From Debaryomyces hansenii CBS767 (lineage: Eukaryota > Ascomycota > Pichiomycetes > Serinales > Debaryomycetaceae), in assembly GCF_000006445.2 (NCBI RefSeq), contig NC_006048.2, forward strand, positions 2,046,001 through 2,110,000: a stretch of 64,000 nt of DNA. The letters are read 5' to 3'. The position numbers were made by a program, and so were the translations under genes. Below are positions 29,227 to 37,505 of this stretch, in pieces. The number at the start of each line of letters is the position of its first letter. Positions within the stretch are counted from its first letter, which is position 1. The notes beneath the pieces are model-generated. The model ran no database searches. It was not told the DNA's origin and saw only the letters and a list, made by a program, of their open reading frames with translations.

Positions 29227-29508
29227 ATGTCTGAAGCAAATACCTCAAGTAACCAACCGGCTGCGGGAGAATCTCCTTTGAGCACGATCCTTCCATTGGA
29301 AATTATTGATAAGTCAATTGGACATAAAATTCAAGTATTGATGACGAACGATAAGGAATTTAAAGGAACTTTGATAGGGTTTGATGATTACGTCAATATG
29401 GTTTTAGAAAACGTCGAAGAATTTGACAATGAAGGTCCAAAAGGAAAGGTTATTAAGAAAATGTTGTTGAACGGAAGTCAAGTCGCTATGTTAATTCCAA
29501 GTCTCTAG
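29227..29508 (+). CDS. LSM5: U6 snRNP / mRNA-decay Sm-like protein Lsm5
   Basis: A 93-residue Sm-like protein, the same length as yeast Lsm5. Lsm5 sits in both the nuclear Lsm2-8 ring that holds U6 snRNA and the cytoplasmic Lsm1-7 ring that starts mRNA decapping and decay. Sm1 covers about residues 22-55, with [19 protein letters not shown] and the RNA-contacting Asp-x-x-x-Asn. Sm2 is [13 protein letters not shown], where the usual Arg-Gly is replaced by Asn-Gly as in Lsm5 (SGNN in yeast). The N-terminal [15 protein letters not shown] aligns with yeast LPEILPLEVIDKTIN. DDI1 and GDI1 follow nearby, as on S. cerevisiae chromosome V. Confidence 0.96.
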   Translation: MSEANTSSNQPAAGESPLSTILPLEIIDKSIGHKIQVLMTNDKEFKGTLIGFDDYVNMVLENVEEFDNEGPKGKVIKKMLLNGSQVAMLIPSL

Positions 29509-29882
29509 TTCCTCCCCTTTTTACCGTTTATGTGTTGCTTTTTACGTGATTTGTTCCTTACAATAAATGGAATAGAGGCATCTTCATTAAAAGTAGCCTA
29601 ATTGACGTAGGATGAAAAAAGTTACCCATGACACATTCGACATAGATAAATTCAGATAAAATGTTCTGTATTTCTATAGCACATGTATATTATAATTTGT
29701 ATCGTAATACTAACTACTAATCCTCTACCAGTGTAGATACTGTGGCAAAATTTGGTGACTTCTATCAATGGAGATGGTTTTGTGATAGTTGTAGCATGAT
29801 ATCGCCACTCACAGATCTACAAAAATGTATAAATACTAAGGTATCTCTTTTGCCACCACCGGATATCTAAAGAACAAGAATA
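29509..29882. other. LSM5-DDI1 spacer
   Basis: 374 bp carrying the LSM5 3' end and the DDI1 promoter. The only notable element is the PACE decamer at 29848-29857. No ORF or RNA gene is seen. Confidence 0.5.
29848..29857 (-). promoter_or_regulatory. PACE element (Rpn4-type) in the DDI1 promoter
   Basis: TTTTGCCACC reads GGTGGCAAAA on the minus strand, a full ten-base match to the S. cerevisiae Rpn4 site. It is 26 bases upstream of the DDI1 ATG. DDI1 is a known Rpn4-type target in yeast, which supports a function, although the site is close to the start and could lie within the 5' leader. Confidence 0.6.
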
Positions 29883-31229
29883 ATGAGGTTAACCATATCC
29901 AACGAACTGAATAATCAGATATTATCGGTAGACATATCAGAGTCTATGACATTGGAAGATTTCCAAGCATATATCCAAGCAGAATTCGATATTTCTCCAC
30001 AAGATCAGTCATTGAAGCATAACGGGAAGCCTTTGAGTGGTTCTGATAAATCTTTGGAAGATTTAGGGCTTAATAATGATGACTTAGTATTGTTGGGAAA
30101 AACTAGCGTAGGGTCCACCACGGCATCGTCTGGGTCATCTGTTACTGCCAACTCAAATAATTCCAATGCTGTGGATTTCCAAATCGAAGCTATGAGAACC
30201 CAATTCTTGAGTAACCCCCAATTGAACAGTCAGCTTCGCCAGTCAAACCCCCAATTGCATTCCACTTTGAATAATCCTTCTGAGTTCAAGAATTCGGTGA
30301 TCGGATCGTTGCAGCAATTTCAAAATGGAGCTACACCAGGACTGTATAATCCTCAGCAACAGGAACAGCTAAGCAGATTACAAGACAACCCTGATGATCC
30401 AGAAAGTCAGTCTCGTATTTTAGAAATGATAAGGCAGGAGCGAATAGATGAAAATATGCAATTGGCGTACGAAATCGCCCCAGAGTCGTTTACATCTGTT
30501 AATATGTTGTATATAAACATCAAAGTTAACGGAGTATTAGTGCAAGCTTTTGTTGATTCAGGTGCTCAATCCACTATTATTTCCCCAAAGCTCGCAGATA
30601 AGTGTGGTATTTCTAGATTAATTGATAGAAGATTCGTTGGTGAAGCAAGAGGGGTTGGATCTCAAAAAATAGAAGGTAAAATACATAGTGTTCCTATTGC
30701 CATTGGTGATTCTGATACACATATCCCCTGCTCATTTATAGTAATCGATACACATGTCGATTTGTTATTTGGTTTGGATATGTTGAGAAGACACAAGTGT
30801 GTATTAGATTTGGAACGAGACGTTTTGGTTGTAGGTGGAAATATAGAAACGAAGTTCTTACATGAGCTGGAAATCCAGGCTAATCCATTTCTACCTGGCG
30901 TTGCTGGTTCAAGTGCCAGTGCTGGTGGTACTGGTGGTACTTTTGGTGGCCAGGGAATTGCCCTTGGATCAAATAGTGCAGAAAACAATAACGTTACTTC
31001 TTCGATTGTTCCAGCTAATTCTACCCCCGACACTACGAAACAAAAAGCTCCTAATGCTGCTGCAAATGCTGCTGTTAAGAGACAAGACACAGGTAACCTG
31101 TCTTCTAAATTTAGCGAAAGTGATATCAAGCAATTGGTAAGCTTAGGCTTCTCAAAACAAGAAGCCATTTTTGCTCTTGAACAAAGTCAAGGAAATGTCG
31201 AAGTTGCTGCGTCCCTATTATTTCAATAG
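29883..31229 (+). CDS. DDI1: Proteasome shuttle and aspartyl protease Ddi1
   Basis: This 448-residue protein (yeast Ddi1 428) is a ubiquitin receptor and ubiquitin-directed protease that feeds substrates to the proteasome. Domains in order are a ubiquitin-like fold at 1-75 ([19 protein letters not shown]) and a helical linker region near 100-190. A retroviral-type aspartyl protease domain follows near 200-325, with the catalytic [10 protein letters not shown] (Asp225) and the partner strand [14 protein letters not shown] Ser/Ala/Thr-rich linker comes next, then a UBA domain at about 408-448 ([19 protein letters not shown]). All catalytic and binding motifs are intact. Like Rad23 and Dsk2 it links ubiquitinated cargo to the particle that contains Rpn11, which is encoded 6 kb downstream. 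Control by Rpn4 is suggested by the PACE site. Confidence 0.96.
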   Translation: MRLTISNELNNQILSVDISESMTLEDFQAYIQAEFDISPQDQSLKHNGKPLSGSDKSLEDLGLNNDDLVLLGKTSVGSTTASSGSSVTANSNNSNAVDFQIEAMRTQFLSNPQLNSQLRQSNPQLHSTLNNPSEFKNSVIGSLQQFQNGATPGLYNPQQQEQLSRLQDNPDDPESQSRILEMIRQERIDENMQLAYEIAPESFTSVNMLYINIKVNGVLVQAFVDSGAQSTIISPKLADKCGISRLIDRRFVGEARGVGSQKIEGKIHSVPIAIGDSDTHIPCSFIVIDTHVDLLFGLDMLRRHKCVLDLERDVLVVGGNIETKFLHELEIQANPFLPGVAGSSASAGGTGGTFGGQGIALGSNSAENNNVTSSIVPANSTPDTTKQKAPNAAANAAVKRQDTGNLSSKFSESDIKQLVSLGFSKQEAIFALEQSQGNVEVAASLLFQ

Positions 31230-31337
31230 TATATATGTAGACGAATCGTCATTTAGAAGCGGTTTGTAGAAAGGTCTTATATTGTTGTTCTATATAGCAG
31301 TTAATTAATCAATCTGATCTATACTCGCAGAGCTGAA

Positions 31338-32279
31338 TTAGTCAAAATTCGAATTGAAAAAGCTTCTAAAGTGAAAGGTTGAACCCTGTTTGTCAATCAA
31401 AGCAACATCGTCGGCAGATAATTCAAACTCGTAAATAGCCAAGGTCTCTCTAATTCTTTGAACCTTGGAAGATGTAGTAATTGGTAAATATCCTTTTTGT
31501 AAAGCATATCTTAACAAGATTTGCGAATCTGTTTTCTGGTACTTGTCGCTCAAAGCTGGTAAGATTTTTCTCAACGGATCTCCTTCGGTATCAGCTTCAC
31601 CTGATTGAATTCTGAATAATGGTGTCAAAGGAGCATAGGCTTCGAGAAGAATGTTGCGCTTTTTGCAATAATCAGTAATACCGGCACTTTGATTTTGTAA
31701 GTAGGCGTGGAATTCAATTTGGTTTACCACAGGATAAAACTCCGGTTCAAATGCCTTGAAAATTCTCTCCAAATTAGGTATCGAAAAGTTTGAAACTCCG
31801 ATATATCTAATTTTTCCCTGCTTCTTGGCCTCAATTATCTCTTTCCAAGCCATCTCAATACTATAGGAAGCTTCATCCTCAAAAAAAGGTGCGTGAATCA
31901 AGTATAAATCAAGATAATCAGTCTGTAACTCTGCTAATGTCGATTTGATAGCTTCGGCTGCAGTGACCTGACGGTATGGGTTATACTTACTGGTAATCCA
32001 TAAATCCTCTCTCTTAATACCGCTTTGCTTCACAGCTTCTGCGACTTCGGGATGAGTTGTATAAATTTCGGCAGTATCAATGTGATAGTAGCCATTATTC
32101 AAAGCTAACAACAATTGGTCAATCAACTCTTGGATTGGCTTATTTCTTTCTTCAATCGGTCTACCCTTCTTGAGCCATTGCCATTTGGTACCAGTACCAG
32201 TTCCAATAACTAGCGGTCTTCCTGAAACAGTACAGAAATTCTTAGCTGAATCAACAGAATCAATATTGTCTTTTGTCAT
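31338..32279 (-). CDS. NADPH-dependent aldo-keto reductase (YDL124W type)
   Basis: This 313-residue enzyme of the aldo-keto reductase superfamily matches YDL124W (312 residues), an alpha-keto amide and alpha-keto ester reductase. The catalytic tetrad is complete: Asp68 and Tyr73 in HIDTAEIY, Lys98 in ITSKY, His129 in LIHAPF. The cofactor-binding C-terminal part has ITTSSKVQRIRETL, where the Ser-Lys-x-x-Arg set prefers the 2'-phosphate of NADPH. GVSNFSIPNLERI and QIEFHAYLQNQ are further family blocks. The N-terminus is about 15 residues longer than in GCY1/YPR1-type enzymes. The natural substrate is unknown, and no operon-like context helps. Cytosolic, as no targeting signal is seen. Confidence 0.88.
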   Translation of the reverse strand: MTKDNIDSVDSAKNFCTVSGRPLVIGTGTGTKWQWLKKGRPIEERNKPIQELIDQLLLALNNGYYHIDTAEIYTTHPEVAEAVKQSGIKREDLWITSKYNPYRQVTAAEAIKSTLAELQTDYLDLYLIHAPFFEDEASYSIEMAWKEIIEAKKQGKIRYIGVSNFSIPNLERIFKAFEPEFYPVVNQIEFHAYLQNQSAGITDYCKKRNILLEAYAPLTPLFRIQSGEADTEGDPLRKILPALSDKYQKTDSQILLRYALQKGYLPITTSSKVQRIRETLAIYEFELSADDVALIDKQGSTFHFRSFFNSNFD

Positions 32280-32920
32280 TTTATATATAGTTATCTAAAT
32301 AAGGAAATTAATATGTCTAGTATCTTTACTTCTAGATCTTGAATTATTCAGCAGTGACTGAGTAGTCTGATATTACACAAATCTAACCTCCACAGTTTTC
32401 ATTCAATTAATTTTGTTCCAGCTTATACGAGCAAAGATGACTAAACTGTGGTGTTCAGCAAGATCAGTATATTAGTTGAACAACTAAGTGTCTATTCATG
32501 CCATTGACTTCAATAATATTCAAATTGTGAAAATGTATTCTTCGTACGATCTCTCAATCTCGATTGAGACGGAACCATTTGCCGTGGTTCAAGTAAATTT
32601 GCAGCTAAATGTAACATTAGCAAAATTTGATACTAAAACCAATCATGTTTTTCAAATGTTAGTATAAAGAGTTCCGAAGGTTGTACTCATCCTATTTCTT
32701 ATAAAATTTAGTACAAAGTAGAAAATATATCTTTTTGGAATCTACTGATTTATGCAAAGTTTCTGAAAAATTGCATGAAATACTCAATTATTATGAGTCT
32801 ACAAAATCCTTGATTCAACACATTTCTGAAGATCCAAATTTTCATTCGTGTATACATACCTAAATAGCATATGCGGTAGAGCAATTAAACGAAACAAATA
32901 CACAAATATAGATATAGCAT
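32280..32920. other. 641-bp spacer with two short open stretches, possibly a relic
   Basis: Upstream of the reductase and downstream of GDI1. Two open stretches on the plus strand follow one another in different frames: 32488-32667 (59 codons plus a stop, reading VSIHAIDFNNIQIVK...) and 32705-32863 (52 codons plus a stop, NLVQSRKYIFLES...). Neither matches a family I know. They may be chance in AT-rich DNA or a decayed gene. No tRNA is visible. Confidence 0.4.
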
Positions 32921-34267
32921 CTATTCAAGACCGTTTAAGGCCTCTTCTTCTTCGGCATTTGGTCTTTTCTTTAAGACCAAAGGCTTACCCATGACTCTGA
33001 AATATAAATCTTTAACATCATCGGTAGTACTTTCGAAATGAGAAGTAGAATCGTAACTCTTTGATAAGTAAATTCCATCGGATGTACCGTCTTCCAAAGG
33101 TTCATATAATTCGGCGATACCCATTAACGTATCTAGTCTTGGGCCCAATAATTTGAATGCAGGCTCCAATTCAACATGAGGTTGTTCAGTTTCGATAATG
33201 GTCGAGACAATTGCCAAATAATAACCCTTTGGAACAACACAATGGACATCGGACAAGACAGTGATATAGATATCACTCTTACGGCCAATTTGGTTTTGAG
33301 GAATGATCAATTGAACAGAATCTAAATCATTGGTGTTTGGAATTGGGTGGTCCATAATACACATGGCCCTAATGACTCTGCTGCCGGTCTTCTTGACCTT
33401 CTCTGGGAAATAAGTTGGGTCAGCAATCACAATTGGAGCCTTTGCAGTACCTTCTTTCGTCTTGACACCTGCAAACTTTTTATCATCAGTGTATAAAACT
33501 TCATCAATAGGTGTGTCTAACATATATGTACCACCGTAAATTGCCGATAATCTAGCAAACCCTTGTGGCAATTCACCTAAACCATATAATGGATAAATAT
33601 ATGGAGACTTACCATACTTGGCCACCGATTGCACATACAAGATAATTCTATCATAAGTTGGTCTGGCAACCTCATTTAAGTAGTCGTCATTCGACCATAA
33701 TGCCATGGCATGACCAATGAAATCTTTTGTACCGTTTTCTAATCCAAAGTGGTTGTAGACATCATTCATGGTATTGGAATCCAAATTCAATCCTTGGTGG
33801 GTTTTTGGTTCCTCTTCCTTATAGCTAGCAATGAATTCTAAAAACCTCTTCATTCTTCTCTTTTCGAATATTCCCATCAATGAACTTCTAACTGCCTCCA
33901 TCTCATTAGAAGGAACTTTGGCAATACGCCCATTTCTATACACATAACTTCCTCCAATCTGCTTGAATTCAATATATCTCGTGACGTCGGTGTGTACCAA
34001 AATATTGGTTAATTCTCCATTCGCCATTAAAAATTTAGGAATCAAGTCAACGCACCAGTCACGATCTCTACCTTTCAATTCTGGTTTTTGAGCAGAAGGT
34101 TTGAACTTAGAGTACAATTGTGACAAGTTCAAAGATGCAGATTCTCCACCGTAGAAATCCTGACGGTCAATGTGTAACACTTTCTTCCCTTCAACTGACA
34201 AAACTCCTGAGAGAATACACTCAGTTAACCCGGTACCTAACACAATAACATCGTAATTTTCATCCAT
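32921..34267 (-). CDS. GDI1: Rab GDP-dissociation inhibitor
   Basis: This 448-residue protein (yeast Gdi1/Sec19 451) extracts prenylated GDP-bound Rab/Ypt proteins from membranes and returns them to donor membranes. The N-terminal dinucleotide-binding-like motif VIVLGTGLTECILSGVLS and the block VLHIDRQDFYGGES are GDI/REP signatures. VDLIPKFLMANGEL and SGMPLYGLGEL-like YPLYGLGELPQGFARLSAIYG form the Rab-binding platform and the conserved core. The length and lack of a C-terminal insert point to GDI rather than the escort protein Mrs6. It is essential in yeast. LSM5 and DDI1 nearby are also its chromosome V neighbours in S. cerevisiae. Confidence 0.97.
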   Translation of the reverse strand: MDENYDVIVLGTGLTECILSGVLSVEGKKVLHIDRQDFYGGESASLNLSQLYSKFKPSAQKPELKGRDRDWCVDLIPKFLMANGELTNILVHTDVTRYIEFKQIGGSYVYRNGRIAKVPSNEMEAVRSSLMGIFEKRRMKRFLEFIASYKEEEPKTHQGLNLDSNTMNDVYNHFGLENGTKDFIGHAMALWSNDDYLNEVARPTYDRIILYVQSVAKYGKSPYIYPLYGLGELPQGFARLSAIYGGTYMLDTPIDEVLYTDDKKFAGVKTKEGTAKAPIVIADPTYFPEKVKKTGSRVIRAMCIMDHPIPNTNDLDSVQLIIPQNQIGRKSDIYITVLSDVHCVVPKGYYLAIVSTIIETEQPHVELEPAFKLLGPRLDTLMGIAELYEPLEDGTSDGIYLSKSYDSTSHFESTTDDVKDLYFRVMGKPLVLKKRPNAEEEEALNGLE

Positions 34268-34454
34268 TGTAGCTTGAATATCTATTAAACTGACCTAACT
34301 AATCTATCAATCGATTCAATAACTTGAATTATACAGATCAATCAAGAAATACAAGTTCTTTGTACCCTTTATCGATTCAATCCTGGTGATTGCTTCTCAT
34401 TGAGTCATGCACGTGATATATATAACAGTACAGAAATGGCCTACTTATGGCTAC

Positions 34455-35882
34455 CTATATAACATTATGGAAAGCCTCCTTACCTCTAGATAAGCCTTGT
34501 TTAACAATCTTGGAGATCTCAGTAGGGTCAGAAGTGATACCGGTGAAGTTTTCGAAGCCAGATTCGGTGACCAATAAGTCGTCTTCGATTCTCACACCTC
34601 CAATGTACCAGTATTTGTCCAACACATCCTTGTTGATGTACTTCATCTTCGATTCATCTTCCAAGACATCCTTCAACAAGAATGGAGAGAAGTAGATACC
34701 AGGCTCGTCTGTGAGGACCATACCGGCTTGTAAAGTTCTGCGCAATCTTAAATATTGTAACAATGGGTCAGGATCTTTGTAGTTTGGATTGCCACCAACA
34801 TCGTGAGTGTCCATACCTAGTAAGTGGCCCAAGCCGTGAGGGAAGAATCTAGCAGAGATCTTGGACTCATAAAGCTCTTGGGCCGAGAACTTGGAGTTGA
34901 AGATACCCAATTTCAAAAATTCGCCGATCATGATTTTGTGGGCAGTCAAGTGAAGGTCGTCCCAATTGGCACCTGGCTTGATCATATCCATAGTGACGGA
35001 TTGCATCTTCAAGACAGCGTTGTAGATTTCTAAGTGTTCTTTGGACCAGTCTCCGTTGATAGGGAAACACCTAGTCACATCACTGGCATAGCATTCCCAT
35101 TCGGCCCCCGCATCGATTAAAATCGATCTTCTGGAATCAATTTCGTCATCGTTCTTTACATAGTGTAAAGTGGAGCAGTTTGGACCACTACAACAGACTG
35201 GATCATATGATTGGTACTTAGAACCTTGTCTAAGCGCATGGTACATGAATTCTGCGTGGATGTGGGTTTCGTTCGTCTCGATAGGGATAGCAGACATCAC
35301 AGCCAAGTGACACTTATCGGTTATCGCAGCAGCATGACGCATTAATTCAAGCTCGTATGAATCTTTGATCAATCTAGATTCATCCAATGCAAAGAAAAAG
35401 TCTTCGTCCTTTTCGGTTAAAAATTGTCCATATTTCTGGTTGAATTTATTGATGTCAGTAGTGTAAATTGTCGATGCGTCGACCATGGCCTCGAGATCTT
35501 TTTGCAAGTCAGACACATACTTGACTTCGTCCACATCATATTTTTCCTGGGCCTCTTGCAAGCTCATTGGCATTCCAGACCACATGACATCATCTACATC
35601 GATGTTGGGGAGATAAAGGACCAATTTATCCTTCTCACATTGATATAAAATATGGGACCCTGGAATTGATACCCCACTCAAGTAGAAAAAGTATCTGTTT
35701 TGTCTAATAGGCTTAGTCTGATCAGAATAATCGTACAACTCTAAATCTTCACCACTGATGAAAAATGCAACATCGCTTTTTGAACCGGCCTTGCTCTTGC
35801 ACTTAAAGTGCTTACAAACTTTCTTAGCATGCTCTTTTGCTGGGTATTTCTTACCCTTCAACGATACAGGTGTGTCAACCAT
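34455..35882 (-). CDS. Xaa-Pro dipeptidase-like M24B metallopeptidase (YFR006W type)
   Basis: This 475-residue protein resembles eukaryotic prolidase and YFR006W. Such enzymes split X-Pro dipeptides with two Mn ions. The N-terminal creatinase-like domain covers residues 1-170 (NRYFFYLSGVSIPGSHILY). In the pita-bread catalytic domain the five metal ligands are visible: Asp in LIDAGAEWECYA and SDVTRCFP, His in FFPHGLGHLLGMDTHDVGG, Glu in LTDEPGIYF, and Glu in VRIEDDLLVTESG. All are intact, so an active enzyme is expected. No targeting signal is seen; the yeast protein is about 60 residues longer at the N-terminus. It is divergent from RPN11; YFR004W-YFR006W (RPN11, SAD1, this gene) are neighbours in S. 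cerevisiae as well. Confidence 0.92.
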   Translation of the reverse strand: MVDTPVSLKGKKYPAKEHAKKVCKHFKCKSKAGSKSDVAFFISGEDLELYDYSDQTKPIRQNRYFFYLSGVSIPGSHILYQCEKDKLVLYLPNIDVDDVMWSGMPMSLQEAQEKYDVDEVKYVSDLQKDLEAMVDASTIYTTDINKFNQKYGQFLTEKDEDFFFALDESRLIKDSYELELMRHAAAITDKCHLAVMSAIPIETNETHIHAEFMYHALRQGSKYQSYDPVCCSGPNCSTLHYVKNDDEIDSRRSILIDAGAEWECYASDVTRCFPINGDWSKEHLEIYNAVLKMQSVTMDMIKPGANWDDLHLTAHKIMIGEFLKLGIFNSKFSAQELYESKISARFFPHGLGHLLGMDTHDVGGNPNYKDPDPLLQYLRLRRTLQAGMVLTDEPGIYFSPFLLKDVLEDESKMKYINKDVLDKYWYIGGVRIEDDLLVTESGFENFTGITSDPTEISKIVKQGLSRGKEAFHNVI

Positions 35883-36206
35883 CTTGATTCCTTCGTATCA
35901 ATAGTAATTCCTACCTTTCTTCCTAAACCTGTTGAATAATTCAAAGAAACTGGTTGACTGAAAAATTAAGGCATTTTATCATGGTTACGGAGCCCAAGGT
36001 TGGTTCCGTATATTGCAGGCATTCATTTTGCTATAGTGACTGTTTTAACTTACATGAGCCATCCCATTGCTTGAAAAACCACTCAAAACTAACATGAACA
36101 TCGTTCTGGCCTACATAGACACTTTACTAGCTTGAAATCGACCATCGTCTACCCATATACCAGTATATACTCTAGTATACCAGGAAATCGGATAAAAGTC
36201 CTGCAC

Positions 36207-36347
36207 ATGGCCAATAGGCACAATATGTCACAAAACCACCAAGACTCGAACTTCATCAACATTAGAAGCTTGCCACCAAAAGGATTGATTAAAGGATTAT
36301 TCGAATATTATTATAGATATACGTTTACATTAACTCAAAAGTTGTGA
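36207..36347 (+). CDS. Small ORF upstream of RPN11, uncertain
   Basis: ATG 36207 opens 46 codons (MANRHNMSQNHQ..., with the stretch LPPKGLIKGLFEYYYRYTF). It ends 89 bases before the RPN11 start on the same strand. The second half is aromatic and amphipathic, and could be a short membrane or mitochondrial peptide or a regulatory upstream ORF. I recognise no family, and 46 open codons are unremarkable in AT-rich DNA. It overlaps the PACE-like element, which argues for promoter DNA rather than a gene. Confidence 0.2.
   Translation: MANRHNMSQNHQDSNFINIRSLPPKGLIKGLFEYYYRYTFTLTQKL
36269..36277 (-). promoter_or_regulatory. PACE-like element upstream of RPN11
   Basis: CTTGCCACC reads GGTGGCAAG on the minus strand, eight of nine bases of PACE. 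It is 160 bases upstream of the RPN11 ATG, the usual distance for Rpn4 sites in proteasome genes. Confidence 0.55.
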
Positions 36348-36436
36348 ATAGAAACAAGCAACCCAAGAGAATTAGTAATTGATTGGAAATAGTGTAGAAA
36401 AGTCTGAATTGGAAGAATAATTATATTAAATAGACG

Positions 36437-37372
36437 ATGGAAAGATTACAAAGATTGTTAGGATCAGGTGGTGGACTAGGAGGAGCACCACCTCCAACAG
36501 ATGGACCAGCAATTGATAATGCTGAAACAGTACATATATCGTCATTGGCGTTGTTGAAGATGTTGAAGCATGGACGTGCTGGGGTTCCAATGGAAGTGAT
36601 GGGGTTGATGTTAGGAGAGTTTGTTGATGACTTTACGATCCACGTTATCGATGTATTTGCCATGCCTCAATCTGGTACAGGGGTATCTGTTGAAGCAGTG
36701 GATGACGTTTTCCAGACTAAAATGATGGATATGTTGAGACAAACAGGTAGAGATCAAATGGTGGTCGGATGGTACCATTCACATCCAGGGTTTGGTTGTT
36801 GGTTATCATCTGTCGATGTGAACACACAACAATCGTTCGAGCAGTTGAATAAGAGAGCTGTGGCAGTTGTGGTGGATCCAATCCAGTCTGTCAAGGGTAA
36901 GGTTGTCATTGATGCCTTCAGAACCATTGACACCACCACGTTGATGATGGGCCAAGAACCCCGTCAAACTACTTCTAACGTGGGGCATTTAAACAAGCCT
37001 TCCATTCAAGCATTAATCCATGGGTTGAACCGTCACTACTACTCATTGAATATCGATTATCACAAAACTTCCTATGAGACCAACATGCTCTTAAACTTGC
37101 ACAAGAAAAACTGGCAATCTGGTTTGAAAATGGTCGACTATAACCATAAGGAACATGAGAACTTAGAGAATACTGAAACGATGGTCAAGATTGCAGAATT
37201 ATACAACCAGAGAGTAAAAGAAGAACAGGAATTGCTGGAAGAACAATTGAAGACAAGATACGTCGGTAAACAAGATCCAAAGAAGCACTTATCTGATACC
37301 GCTGAAGCATCTATCGAAGAAAATGTTACTTCATTATTAACAGGAAATATTAATAGTTTAGCTATTCATTAG
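36437..37372 (+). CDS. RPN11: 26S proteasome lid deubiquitinase Rpn11
   Basis: Rpn11 is the zinc metalloprotease of the proteasome lid that removes ubiquitin chains as the substrate is pulled in. At 311 residues it is near the yeast 306. The MPN+/JAMM motif is complete: Glu in [11 protein letters not shown], and [14 protein letters not shown] giving His114, His116 and Asp127 as zinc ligands. The C-terminal half keeps [19 protein letters not shown] and the ending [16 protein letters not shown]. Codon 267 (37235-37237) is CTG at a position where relatives have Thr, which supports reading CTG as Ser. A PACE-like site lies upstream. SAD1 follows on the same strand, 133 bases after the stop. Confidence 0.98.
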   Translation: MERLQRLLGSGGGLGGAPPPTDGPAIDNAETVHISSLALLKMLKHGRAGVPMEVMGLMLGEFVDDFTIHVIDVFAMPQSGTGVSVEAVDDVFQTKMMDMLRQTGRDQMVVGWYHSHPGFGCWLSSVDVNTQQSFEQLNKRAVAVVVDPIQSVKGKVVIDAFRTIDTTTLMMGQEPRQTTSNVGHLNKPSIQALIHGLNRHYYSLNIDYHKTSYETNMLLNLHKKNWQSGLKMVDYNHKEHENLENTETMVKIAELYNQRVKEEQELLEEQLKTRYVGKQDPKKHLSDTAEASIEENVTSLLTGNINSLAIH

Positions 37373-37505
37373 GTTAATATCATATAATATAATAAAATAG
37401 AATTAGTCTTCATTTATATTTACCATTTTGTTTTTGTGTAATATGAATACTCTGAAATATTGTACTTGCAAAACTTTACTATCATACATTATAGATAGAG
37501 CAAAT

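Larger units (their letters stand above)
35883..36436. other. Divergent promoter of the prolidase gene and RPN11
   Basis: A 554-bp region between outward-facing genes. It holds a PACE-like element and a 46-codon ORF (both listed). Nothing else is supported. Confidence 0.5.

Noticed and set aside
30662..31168. 168-codon antisense open frame over DDI1
   Set aside because: Lies entirely inside a well-supported gene and reads as low-complexity mirror sequence.
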